Below, in pieces: positions 43,755 to 53,179 of a stretch of 64,000 nucleotides of DNA. The notes below the pieces were generated by a model. The model made no database searches and had not been told where the DNA came from. It saw nothing but the letters and a program-made list of their open reading frames with translations. The position numbers and the translations under genes are program-made. This DNA comes from Gp6-AA40 sp036274155 (GTDB lineage Bacteria; Acidobacteriota; Vicinamibacteria; Vicinamibacterales; UBA2999). Every line of letters begins with the position of its first letter. The stretch's first letter is position 1. The DNA lies in the NCBI GenBank assembly GCA_036274155.1, contig DASUGH010000022.1, positions 48,511 through 112,510 of the forward strand, read 5' to 3'.

Positions 43755-43775
43755 TCGTCTTATCTTGGAAGGAGC

Positions 43776-44050
43776 GCGTGATCTGGACGGCGGCTCTGGT
43801 CGCGACCATCCTCGTTGCCATCGTCGCGACTGCCGTATGGACCGGGCGGCAGACCCGTCAAGGCGGTCGCCCTCAGCGCGATGAGGTTGATGCGTTTTGC
43901 GGTGTTCCCGAGCGACAGAGTCTCGATCTATTCCGGCGGCGACGTGCCGTTCGCGCTCTCGTCGGATGGGCGCCAGATCGTCTGGGTGGGGCGTCGATGC
44001 GAAGGGAATGAGACAGCTCTGGGTCCGGCGATGGGACCTCGAGGAGCCAC
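43776..44050 (+). pseudogene. Inverted fragment of a kinase-propeller gene (TM helix and first blade)
   Basis: The plus strand reads WTAALVATILVAIVATAVWTGRQTR (membrane helix), then in another frame RFAVFPSDRVSIYSGGDVPF and ALSSDGRQIVWVG, then DAKGMRQLWVRRWDLEEPR. These are successive parts of a TolB-type kinase C-terminus broken by frameshifts. It abuts, head to tail inverted, the minus-strand kinase-propeller fragment at about 44055. Confidence 0.65.
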
Positions 44051-44054
44051 GAAT

Positions 44055-45545
44055 CGGTAATCATCAATGGCCGGTCACTGCCCGGAACCGCAGCGACGAA
44101 ATCAGTGCCGGTCTCGGAGACCCGAGAAATCGGCCCGTCCGGAACAATCGTGAAGAGGCTTACGCCGTCGCGTCCCCACGTGCCCCCCGTGCCGACGGGC
44201 GCATAGGCGAGCTCCCGAAAGGATCCGCCGTCGATACCGATCCGGTTGACGCGATCGTTGGCGAAGAATCCAATCGAGCGGCTGTCGGGAGACCAGAACG
44301 GGAATGAGGCCCCATCCGTTCGCGGCAGCGGTGCTGGTTCACCTGTGGTCAACGAGCGCAGCCACAGCATCGGCCGGCCATCGGACGACGCCACGAATGC
44401 GAGCTTTTCGCCATCGGGGGACAGCGCGATCGAAACCCGATCGGTCGTCGGCGGCGTGGTAATTTCAACGCGCATCTCACCGGGCGATGACGATGCGGGT
44501 GCGCCGCGTGTCAGCCAGAGTCCTCCGATAATCGCAGCGACTGTCAACACCGAAGCGGAGATCGGTAACCAGACCGATCGGCGTTCGCGTTCGGCGTTTC
44601 GCTCGATCGACATTTCGGCGAGCGGTAGTCCGTTCTCGACGTCGTCGATCTCGAACCGCGCCGTCGATGCGTCGGCAAGACGATCCTTCGGGTTCTTCAT
44701 CAGGCAGCGCCGAAGCAGTCGTCGAATCGGTATTGGCGTGTGTGGAGGCAGTGCCGCCCAGTCCGGCTGACCCTTGATCACCGTGGCAAGTGTCTCGGCC
44801 ACGTCGTCACCGGGGAACGCGCGCTTGCCGCACAACAGTTCGAACAGTACACAGCCGAACGACCACATGTCGCTGCGACGATCGGCCTCGCGCCCGCGCG
44901 CCTGCTCAGGACTCATATACGCGGCCGTACCAAGGATGACGCCGACGCGCGTCATCGCCTGTCCGCCGGAGCCTTGGCGAAGGTGGGCCGGAGTCGTGAT
45001 CGTCGGCGATGCGGTCACGTCCGGCTGAAGCCAGGCTGAAGCCGGACACTACGGTCGCCATGTACGTAGTGTCCGCCTTCAGGCGGACCCAACGCCTTTG
45101 CCAGACCGAAATCCAGCACCTTGACAGTGCCGTCGTCGCGAACCTTGATGTTCGCGGGCTTCAGGTCGCGATGAATAATGCCTCGCTCGTGGGCCGCCTC
45201 GAGCGCCTCGGCAATCTGCCGCGCGATCGGCAGTGCATCGTCAATGGCCATCGGGCCGTGCACGAGTCGGTCGGCCAGGGTTGGCCCTTCCACCAGCTCC
45301 AGGACCAACGCGCCCTGCTCGATGCCGTATATCGCGGCGATGTTCGGATGATTCAGCGACGCGAGCACCTGCGCTTCGCGCTCGAAGCGGGCCAATCGAT
45401 CGCGATCGGCGGCAAACCCCTCCGGCAGGACCTTCAGCGCTATGTCGCGATTGAGCCGCGTGTCCCGCGCGCGATACACCTCGCCCATCCCGCCTTCGCC
45501 GAGCTTCGTGACCACGTGATAAGGTCCGAGCCGCTGCCCGATCAC
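44055..45545 (-). pseudogene. Ser/Thr kinase-propeller gene split by palindromic repeats and truncated
   Basis: From ATG 45545 the kinase reads MIGQRLGPYHVVTKLGEGGMGEVYRAR through HRDLKPANIKVRDDGTVKVLDFGLAKAL, then enters repeat DNA (GGHYVHGDRSVRLQPG) and stops at 45015. A different frame resumes SPTITTPAHLRQGSGGQAMT, VILGTAAYMSPEQARG, the rest of the kinase, a transmembrane helix and two propeller blades. Homology ends at about 44055, where an oppositely oriented fragment begins. The catalytic loop is intact, but no full kinase can be made. Confidence 0.8.
45021..45084. repeat. Multi-stem palindromic repeat inserted in a kinase gene
   Basis: Contains GTCCGGCT/AGCCGGAC (about 45021-45050), GGACACTAC/GTAGTGTCC (9 bp) and GTCCGCCT/AGGCGGAC stems in series. 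Translation of such repeats gives the SVRLQPG-type peptide seen at the broken kinase end. A second repeat nearby (about 44958-44990) yields the in-frame peptide LRQGSGGQA. Confidence 0.7.
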
Positions 45546-45561
45546 GTGGTCGTCTCATCGG

Positions 45562-45583
45562 CTACGGCGAGGCCTCGCCGTAG
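45562..45583. repeat. 22-bp perfect palindrome between kinase genes
   Basis: CTACGGCGAGG followed by its exact complement, with no loop. It lies in the gap between two minus-strand kinase genes and has no T-run, so I treat it as a REP-like repeat rather than a terminator. Confidence 0.6.
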
Positions 45584-45681
45584 CTCGCCCCGAAAGACAC
45601 CGCGAGCGGAGGCGGGGCCGCCGGCGCCAAGCGGCATCAGAATCTCGTCGCGACCCAAGCGAGTGCCGCCGGCGAGTCCCA

Positions 45682-47835
45682 TCAGAGAGTTCCACTCTCT
45701 GGAAGATTCAACTTCCTGGCGAGTGCCGGCCAACGATCGGTCGATCGCATGTACGGAAGCAAGTACATCGCCCGCTGCTCGTGCTGCCCAATCGCCCGCT
45801 CGATCCATGTCGCGACGTCGTCGCGTTCCAACCGTGCGAGATGGTACAGGCAGCGCCCGATTGGCGCGCCGTACGCGTCATCATCCCCAAGTCCGGCGAG
45901 CAACGCGTCGGCGCGCGCGGAATCGTGTTCGCGCGACAAAATGCCAGCCAGCAATCCCAGCGTCATCTTGTCTTGGGGCATCAGGGCATACGCTCGTTCG
46001 GCTGCGTCGCGCGCGTCCGACAACTTTCCGTCCAGAGCACCGAACATCCCTCGATACCACTGAGCGACCCAGAAGTTCTCATCGATCTCGAGGACCTGCT
46101 GCAGATGCCGCGCCGCGTCTGCATGCCGTCCCATCGCATGCAGACACCCCGAAAGCTGGCTACGACACAGCACGTGGAGCGGGTCATCTCGAAGCATGCG
46201 ATCCATTTCGTCAACAGCGTCGTGGAGGCGGCCAATCAGCATCAGGTACTGACCGTGCATCCAGCGAACATAGGGCGTCACAGGCTGGTGTTCCAGCGCA
46301 CGCGTGAATCGGCTGACTGCCTCGGACCAATCGTACATGACGCTGCCCGCCATCAACCCGAGCAAGGCGTGCACGTCGGTGAGAGTGGGATCGATCTCCA
46401 GCGCTTCGAGCGCCCACCGGCGGACTTGCGGGACGATCTCGAGCGATGGCATCAGACCATTCGCCGTCAGCGCATAGAAGTGCTCCGCCAACGCATGGCG
46501 CGCCAAGGCGAAGCCCGGATCAAGGGATACGGCCTCTTCGTAATACCCACGGCTTCGTGCGAGGGCGTCCGCCGTGAGCCGAGCCCAGTGATGCCGGCCC
46601 TTGAGATACGCCTCGTACGCGGCGACGTTCGCCGCATGACGACGCGTCCGAGACAGCTTCACTCGAAGTGTGCCGGCAATGGCGGCCGCAATCTCATCCT
46701 GCACGGCAAATACGTCGGCCAGATCCCGGTCGTACCGATCCGCCCAGACATGACTGCCATCGGCGGCTCGAACGAGTTGCGCCGTGACGCGAATACGCTC
46801 AGGGGCGTGACGGACGCTGCCTTCGAGAACATGGGTCACGCCCAACATTTCCGCGATATGGCGAATATCGACGCTCTGCCCTTTGAACGCAAAAGCCGAC
46901 GTGCGCGCCATCACCTTCAGATCCGCCGCCTGAGCCAACCTGTTGATGATTTCTTCCGCCAGCCCGTCGCTGAAGTATTCGTTGTTACGGGCCGGGCTCA
47001 TATCGGCAAAGGGGAGCACGGCGATCGATGCAACGCGGTCAGGCTGCCCGCGGAGGACGTCCTCGAGCGCCGCTCGCACTTCGGCCATCGCCTGATAGCG
47101 GCGCGCCGGATCCTTTTCCAGACAACGCATCGCGATACGCTCGAGCGGCGACGCGCTCAATGAACGCGGCGTGTCGCGCAAGACCGCGCTCAGCACCTGC
47201 GCAGCGGTCTCGCCGGCGAAGGCGCGCACCCCTGCGAGCATCTCGTAGAGGACGGCGCCGAAGCTGAAGACATCCGAACGGGAATCCACCGATTTCCCTT
47301 GGGCCTGCTCGGGCGACATGTAGGCGGCCGTGCCGACGATGGCGCCGTCGACCGTTCGAGTGACGTCATCGACACCGCTGGCGTCCAGCAGCTTGACCAA
47401 CCCGAAATCGAGGAGCTTCACCTCGCCGGCGCGCGTGAGCAGGACGTTCCCAGGCTTCAGATCGCGGTGCAGCATCCCGCGCGCGTGGGCCGCTTCGAGC
47501 GCGCCGGCGATCTGTAAGCCAATGCGTCCTGCGGCATCTGCGGACATCGGCCCCGTCACCGGACTGCCGTCGACATACTCGAGCACCAGATAGTTCGGCC
47601 CGACGTCGTAGATCTGGCAAACGTGAGGATGGTTCAGTGATGCGACGGCCCGGGCCTCCTGCTCGAAGCGGCGTCGACGATCGGCGTTGCCGGCGACGAG
47701 CTCCGGGAGCACCTTGATCGCCACGTCTCGCTCGAGCCGCGTGTCGCGCGCGCGATACACCTCGCCCATGCCGCCGACGCCGAGCAATGACACGACCTCG
47801 TAAGGTCCAATCCGGGAGCCGAGCGCAATCGTCAC
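45682..47835 (-). CDS. Ser/Thr protein kinase with adenylate-cyclase-like domain and TPRs
   Basis: 717 residues from GTG 47835; the open frame extends further but the family starts at VTIALGSRIGPYEV. Kinase domain (about 5-270): GVGGMGEVYRAR glycine loop, VAIKVLP lysine, HRDLKPGN catalytic loop, DFGLVK, GTAAYMSPEQAQG. A SIAVLPFADMSPARNNEYFSDGLAEEIINRL segment and TPRs fill the C-terminal half. No transmembrane helix is obvious. It appears intact, unlike the kinase genes on either side. Confidence 0.88.
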   Translation of the reverse strand: MTIALGSRIGPYEVVSLLGVGGMGEVYRARDTRLERDVAIKVLPELVAGNADRRRRFEQEARAVASLNHPHVCQIYDVGPNYLVLEYVDGSPVTGPMSADAAGRIGLQIAGALEAAHARGMLHRDLKPGNVLLTRAGEVKLLDFGLVKLLDASGVDDVTRTVDGAIVGTAAYMSPEQAQGKSVDSRSDVFSFGAVLYEMLAGVRAFAGETAAQVLSAVLRDTPRSLSASPLERIAMRCLEKDPARRYQAMAEVRAALEDVLRGQPDRVASIAVLPFADMSPARNNEYFSDGLAEEIINRLAQAADLKVMARTSAFAFKGQSVDIRHIAEMLGVTHVLEGSVRHAPERIRVTAQLVRAADGSHVWADRYDRDLADVFAVQDEIAAAIAGTLRVKLSRTRRHAANVAAYEAYLKGRHHWARLTADALARSRGYYEEAVSLDPGFALARHALAEHFYALTANGLMPSLEIVPQVRRWALEALEIDPTLTDVHALLGLMAGSVMYDWSEAVSRFTRALEHQPVTPYVRWMHGQYLMLIGRLHDAVDEMDRMLRDDPLHVLCRSQLSGCLHAMGRHADAARHLQQVLEIDENFWVAQWYRGMFGALDGKLSDARDAAERAYALMPQDKMTLGLLAGILSREHDSARADALLAGLGDDDAYGAPIGRCLYHLARLERDDVATWIERAIGQHEQRAMYLLPYMRSTDRWPALARKLNLPESGTL

Positions 47836-47954
47836 CAGTGAGGGAATTATACGTTTGCGTGTGGACTGCTTCCGGTATCGACGCGCTTTGGCAGGTAGGC
47901 AGCGGCGCGCGAATCGACGTGCACAAGGATACCGCCGCGCTGCGCACGAGGCTC

Positions 47955-48170
47955 GCGCCCGCATCCGTGGACGATCGGCTATTCGCGGGCGTTCGTTCGA
48001 TGTCGGGCAGCGGGGAAGCCGAAATGCTGCTGCGGGGCATGTGTCGGCACACCAGTCCGCCCGGCGTGCCGATTTGGATGGTCGTCTACCATCTGACGGC
48101 GGGTGAGCCCGTTGAGCGCCCGATCGTCGAGAATCGTTCGAGCAACGCGAGCCGCTGGTCAGCCTCTCAG
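47955..48170 (+). pseudogene. TPR C-terminal remnant, opposite strand
   Basis: The plus strand encodes AEMLLRGMCRHTSPPGVPIW followed by MVVYHLTAGEPVE, matching LLRDMRRADNPLGVPMGMIVYHLAAGEP in the TPR tail of the gene at 35023-36735. It then degenerates. It sits upstream of the intact kinase-TPR gene and points away from it. Confidence 0.6.
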
Positions 48171-48271
48171 GTCGGTCGCCGATCCTTGTGTCGACGCTCA
48201 GATAGAATCCGCGGTGGGAGCCCCGCTGAGAGCGATGGATGTACGTAGCCATGCAGACGCGCCTGCACGGG

Positions 48272-50986
48272 TCACTTGTTCAGGTGGGTCGTCCAGTTGA
48301 GGACAACAGTGGGCAGTGCGGTTTCCGTCGTGCCGTTGCCGGGGAGGGAAACGAGAAACCGTTGTCCGTCGGACGCGACGTCGTAAGGAGCTGCGTTGGC
48401 TGCGTCTGCAATACTCAGCGAGAACAGTGGTTGCACCTGCTGCACGAGAAATTGCGGGCCACGCCCTTCGACCGAAGCGGCCATGAGGGTGCTGGTCGCT
48501 GGATCGAGATAAAAGAGCTCGCTGCCGTCGCCACGCCACCGAGCATTGTTGCCGCCGCTCACCGATACTTTGACCTTGCCGGCCGCTAGTGCGGAAGTCG
48601 ACTTCGAGTTCGAAGTCGGTTCGGCAAACGGAATGACGTAGACCTCGTTTCGCCCGGATTCATCAGATGTGTAGGCGATCCACCGGCCGTCCGGTGAAAA
48701 CGAGCCGCGCGTTTCGTTGAAGGATGTACTGAGAATCGGATAGGGCTTGCGGGCTCCGTCGAGCGGCAGCACCCAGATGTCATTGTTACTGAGCGGTCCT
48801 GTGCCGGCGACATAAAGCAGAAACCGGCCATCGCGGGACCACGAAAGCGGCACTTGAGCCAGATTCGTACTCGCGATGATCCGCTCGTCATCTCCGCCAT
48901 TGGATGGTTTCCAGTACAACTCTGAAAACGCTCGGCCGGCAGCTCCGAACGCAATACGAGCGCCGTCGGGCGACCATATCGGCGAGTTGTACAACGCAGA
49001 TGTGGTCGTGAGTCGCGTCGTCGCTCCGCGCGCGAGGTCGATCGTCCACAGCGCCGGTCCACTGACTGCTACGGCCCGTGTGCCGTCCGGCGACAACGAG
49101 AGTTCGCGATAGAAAGCTGGTTCCGCCACCTTCGCGATCGCCTTGCCCCCTCGATCCATCCAGGTGAGCTGTGTGACGGGTTCACCCACACCGGTCTGAT
49201 ACACGAGCACGCCCGTCTGCGACGCGGAGAAGTGACCGTCGCGATTTCGCAAATCCCGTTGGATCTCAGCGGCGATCGGTGTGGCTTCTCCGGTGACGCT
49301 GCGCCGGTTTGGGTCAAATGGCTGCGCCATCAACGTTCCGTCGAGGACGTACAGAAGCCTTCCATTTGCGTACTGCACGTTGCGGGATCCGACGTCGATA
49401 ATCTTGGAACGCTCGGGACTGTCGAGTGCCTGGACATACAGCGCGACCGGTGTGAAGGCGGCGATGTCGGCGAGTTGATAGGCGGTGTAGAGCACATGCC
49501 GACCGTCGGGCAGGAACGAAGGCATGGCGTTCACCTCGCCCGCTTCTCGAGGAGCGGGCAGCGCGTCTCGCGGTACGCCCCCGGCCGCCGGCACCTTCTT
49601 GAGACCGATCGAGCCTTGTTGCAACGAGGCAAACACGATCGTTCCATCGGGGCCCCACGTCCCACCGAGCGCGGTGCCTAAACCGTCGCCCATCGTCGTA
49701 ACCGGGCCGCCGGTTGCAGCGATTCTCTTCAAGGCGCTGCCGGCAAAGAAGCCGAGAAAGCGGTTATCCGGCGACCAAAAAATGGACGATGCCCCCGCCG
49801 TGCCGGACAGTTGCTGAATGTTTCCGTTTTCCAGGTCTCGAACAAAGATCGAGCTGTTGCGACCCGGCGATCTCCCGACGAGCGCGACGTACCGTCCGTC
49901 GTGCGATACAGCCAGGGGAGCGTTGGCGGCCCTCTCCAAAGTCCATCCATCCGGCAATGGCAGCGCGAGTCGAATCGTGCGCCCGCCGCTGGCAGGGCGG
50001 CTCCAGACGACCGCTATGACCGCGACAAGGCCAAGTGCGACGACAGTCGTGGCGCTTGCTATCGCCCATGCGACACGGGCGCTGCGCGACCGGGGCGAGG
50101 GCGTTGTAGCAGACGTCTCGTCCAAGAGAAAGAGCGCATCTCCGATGTCGCGCAGTCGACGCCGCGGGTCCTTCTGAAGGCATCGCTCCACGAGTGGTCG
50201 CATTCGTGCGGGAAGTGCCGTCCAGTCAGGTTCCTGCTTGACGACGGCGGCGACGATATCCGTGACGTCATCGCCACCAAACGCCGGCCGCGCGGTGAGC
50301 ATCTCGTATAGCACTGCACCAAATGCCCAGATGTCGGCCCGCTTGTCGATGGGTTTCCCGCGAGCTTGTTCGGGAGACATGTAGGCGGCGGTGCCCAGGA
50401 TCATCCCTGCCACCGTCATCGCTGGAGTTGTAAGAGTCGGTGAGTTCGACACCAGCTGAAGGACAGTCGCCGCTTCGCTGCTCACCGCACTGTCGGCGGC
50501 TTTGGCGAGTCCGAAATCCAGCACCTTGACGGTGCCGTCTTCCCGCACCTTGATGTTGCCCGGTTACAAATCGCGATGAACGATTCCTTGCTGATGTGCG
50601 GCGTCGAGCGCCGACGCGATTTGCCGCGCCACGAGGAGCGCATCGTCCACCGGCAGCGGCCCGGCCTGCAGCTTCTCGGCAAGTGTTGGACCTTCGACCA
50701 GTTCCAACACGAGTCCGATTGTTCGCCCCTTCTCCTGCTCCACGGTCTCCACGCCGTAGATCGCTGCGATATTGGGGTGACTGAGTGAGGCAAGAATGGT
50801 GGCCTCGCGCCGGAGGCGGGCGCCGCGCTCGGAATCAGCGGCAAAAGACGCCGGGAGGACTTTGATGGCAACTTGGCGACCCAGCACCGTGTCGGTTGCA
50901 CGGTAGACTTCGCCCATGCCACCACGACCGAGCAGCGACTCCACACGATACGGTCCGAGTCGGGTTCCTACCACGCCCGTTATCAT
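48272..50986 (-). pseudogene. Ser/Thr kinase-TolB propeller gene with a nonsense codon in the catalytic loop
   Basis: From ATG 50986 the protein runs MITGVVGTRLGPYRVESLLGRGGMGEVYRA, VAIKVLP and on to HRDL, then TAA at 50566-50564. The same frame continues PGNIKVREDGTVKVLDFGLAK, GTAAYMSPEQARG, a transmembrane helix and a full propeller to 48272. The stop exactly replaces the lysine of HRDLKPGN (AAA to TAA). Without it the product would be about 904 residues. Everything after the stop is open, so the lesion looks recent. Confidence 0.88.
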
Positions 50987-51197
50987 CGCAGAGTCACTGC
51001 CCACCGAAGTTATCGGAGTTCGACGACCTGTGCCGGCTCGAACCGCCGCCGCGCGCACAACTCCCACCTTGGATGACATGCCCTTTCGCCAGACACGGCC
51101 GGCCCTTCGTTGTGTCATCGCCGCAATGGCGAGCAAGAAGAATGCGAGCGTTGTTGCGACGAAGCGTACCTGATGCCACAGCCACCAAAGGTGTACG

Positions 51198-53123
51198 TCA
51201 CTCGGCAGCGCTGGCCAGGCCGATCGTGGCCCAAGCGGTGGCCGCGTGGGAGATCCATTGATCGTGCCCGTACGGAAAGCCGCTTTCGAAGTACGGCTGG
51301 ATCTTCATCGCGCGGCTCTTGACGTGCCAGGACCCGTCCTCGCGCTGCGTGCTGACCAGAAACGCCGTGCCGCGCCGCATCGCTGGCTCGGACGCTGGCA
51401 CGCCCATCTCACGCAGGGTGTAGAGCACCTGGCCCGTGGCGTACGCATCGCTGGCCAGGTGCATCGTTTGCGACCAGCCACCATCGGCGCGCTGCAGCTC
51501 GATGAGCTCACGCACACGGCGCTGGCGCGTGCTGTCGTGCGAATCGGCCCAGTGCAGCCCGAGGAGCTGCATCACGCGATCCTCGGTCGTGAGCGGCTCT
51601 TGCGAAGCGAGCCAGCCGGCTGCGCGCGTGACACGATCGCGGTATTCGGCGCGGCGCGCCGGAGTCGCGAAGTGCGCAAGCGTCCGGATGCTCATGGCTG
51701 TACGGCTGAAGTCGCCGTCCTGCATCGGCGCACGCGTGGCACCGACACCGCGCCAGTTGCCTGCGCCCCGCTGCTTGGCGGCGAGATAGCGGACCAGCAC
51801 GTCGGTGGCGCGAGTGGCGGGCGCCTTCTGCGCCGCCATCAGCTGCGTGGCATAGACCAGCGCGTCGGGTGCGCCGCCCTGCTCGCCCAGCTGACTCAAG
51901 TTCGTTGAAAAGGCGTTGAGCAGCATCGGTGTCTGACTCGCCTCGGCGTCGGAGGTCAACGTCGTCCAACCTCGCGCGCGGGCAGCGTCGATCGCCATCG
52001 CGGTGAGCGGCGCCGCGTGGCATGCTGCGCAGGCACCATCAGTCATGACCTTGGCACTCGCGGCGCGCTGGAGGGGCAAGCTTCGCATGACGGCGTCGCG
52101 AGCCGATACAGGGCGATGCGATGAGACGGGCGTCACAGCCGCGGGCGTCGCCGGCGATGCGGAAAGCGCCGAAGCGATCGACGGGTTGTTGAACTTCCAC
52201 GCCCAGTCGACGGCGGTCTCGCCGCCGGGCGAACGCAATGACTTGTCGGCGCCATGTGTGAGCAGCAGTCGCACGAGGCGTGCATCCGGGCGGTCCGTGG
52301 CAACGGCCCACATCAGCGGCGTCATGCCGCGTACGTCCGCGGCGTCGACGAGTGCCCCTGACTTCAGCAACAGTTCGACGACGTCAAGATGTCCGCTGGT
52401 GACGGCGACGTGCAGCGCCGTCACGGTCCCATAGCGGACGGGACCATTCCTGACCGTGCCGGTACGGTCGGCAGACACGGCGGTCACGTCTGCCTTGCGC
52501 GCGAGCAGCGCGCGGACAAGAGGCAGGTTGCCGTTGAAGGCAGCGGCCATCAGCGGCGTCGATGGATGTCCGGTTCGGGCCTGCGCGTGCGGGTTGGCAC
52601 CGCGCGCCAACAGCAGCTCGGCTGCGTCGCGGTTGTCGACGTTGGCGGCAGAGATGAGCGGCGTGACGCCGACGCTGTCGGCAGCATTGAGGTCGGCGCC
52701 CTTGTCGAGCAGCAGGCGCACCACTTCGGCGCCTGCGTTCACGCTGGCAGCCACCATCAACGGCGTGCGCCCAAGCTGTGACGCAACGTTTACGTGGGCG
52801 CCCGCCTCGAGGAGCAACCGTGTCTTCGCGGCACTGTCCGCGGCGAGATGAAGGGCAGTGACGCCTCCGTTGCTCGCCGCGTGCACATCGGCTCCCGCGG
52901 CGAGCAGTGTCCGGACGGCATCCACGCTGCCCACTGTTGCGGCCAGCATCAGAGGCGTCTGGCCCTGCGCATCACGCGCGTTGACGTCCTTCTGAACCAG
53001 CTCCAGGAGCGTGATCAAGTCGTCTTGACGGATGGCCTGGTAGAGCCGTTCTCCGTCGGCTGGGGATTGGGCGGCAAGACCGCCGGTGAGAAGCACCACG
53101 ACGGTGGCTGATATCAGGCGCAT
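51198..53123 (-). CDS. Exported ankyrin-repeat protein with CxxCH site and cyclase-like repeats
   Basis: 641 residues from ATG 53123 (GGAGGG 5 nt upstream). The signal peptide ends near GLAAQ. Ankyrin repeats fill about 25-315 (GQTPLMLAATVGSVDAVRTLLAAGADV and similar). A CAACH motif at 365-369 is a candidate c-type heme site. The C-terminal about 250 residues have repeated (D/E)GxW/GGW motifs (RADGGWSQT, REDGSWHVKS) and helices like alpha/alpha-barrel terpene-cyclase or prenyltransferase proteins. Periplasmic role unknown. Confidence 0.8.
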   Translation of the reverse strand: MRLISATVVVLLTGGLAAQSPADGERLYQAIRQDDLITLLELVQKDVNARDAQGQTPLMLAATVGSVDAVRTLLAAGADVHAASNGGVTALHLAADSAAKTRLLLEAGAHVNVASQLGRTPLMVAASVNAGAEVVRLLLDKGADLNAADSVGVTPLISAANVDNRDAAELLLARGANPHAQARTGHPSTPLMAAAFNGNLPLVRALLARKADVTAVSADRTGTVRNGPVRYGTVTALHVAVTSGHLDVVELLLKSGALVDAADVRGMTPLMWAVATDRPDARLVRLLLTHGADKSLRSPGGETAVDWAWKFNNPSIASALSASPATPAAVTPVSSHRPVSARDAVMRSLPLQRAASAKVMTDGACAACHAAPLTAMAIDAARARGWTTLTSDAEASQTPMLLNAFSTNLSQLGEQGGAPDALVYATQLMAAQKAPATRATDVLVRYLAAKQRGAGNWRGVGATRAPMQDGDFSRTAMSIRTLAHFATPARRAEYRDRVTRAAGWLASQEPLTTEDRVMQLLGLHWADSHDSTRQRRVRELIELQRADGGWSQTMHLASDAYATGQVLYTLREMGVPASEPAMRRGTAFLVSTQREDGSWHVKSRAMKIQPYFESGFPYGHDQWISHAATAWATIGLASAAE

Positions 53124-53179
53124 GAAACCCTCCATGGAGGGATAAGCGGAAAATGAGGGCCCCAGCTACAACGGCGCGG

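Noticed and set aside
45562..45583. Perfect palindrome as a rho-independent terminator
   Set aside because: No loop and no T-run on either strand; it fits the REP-like repeats better.
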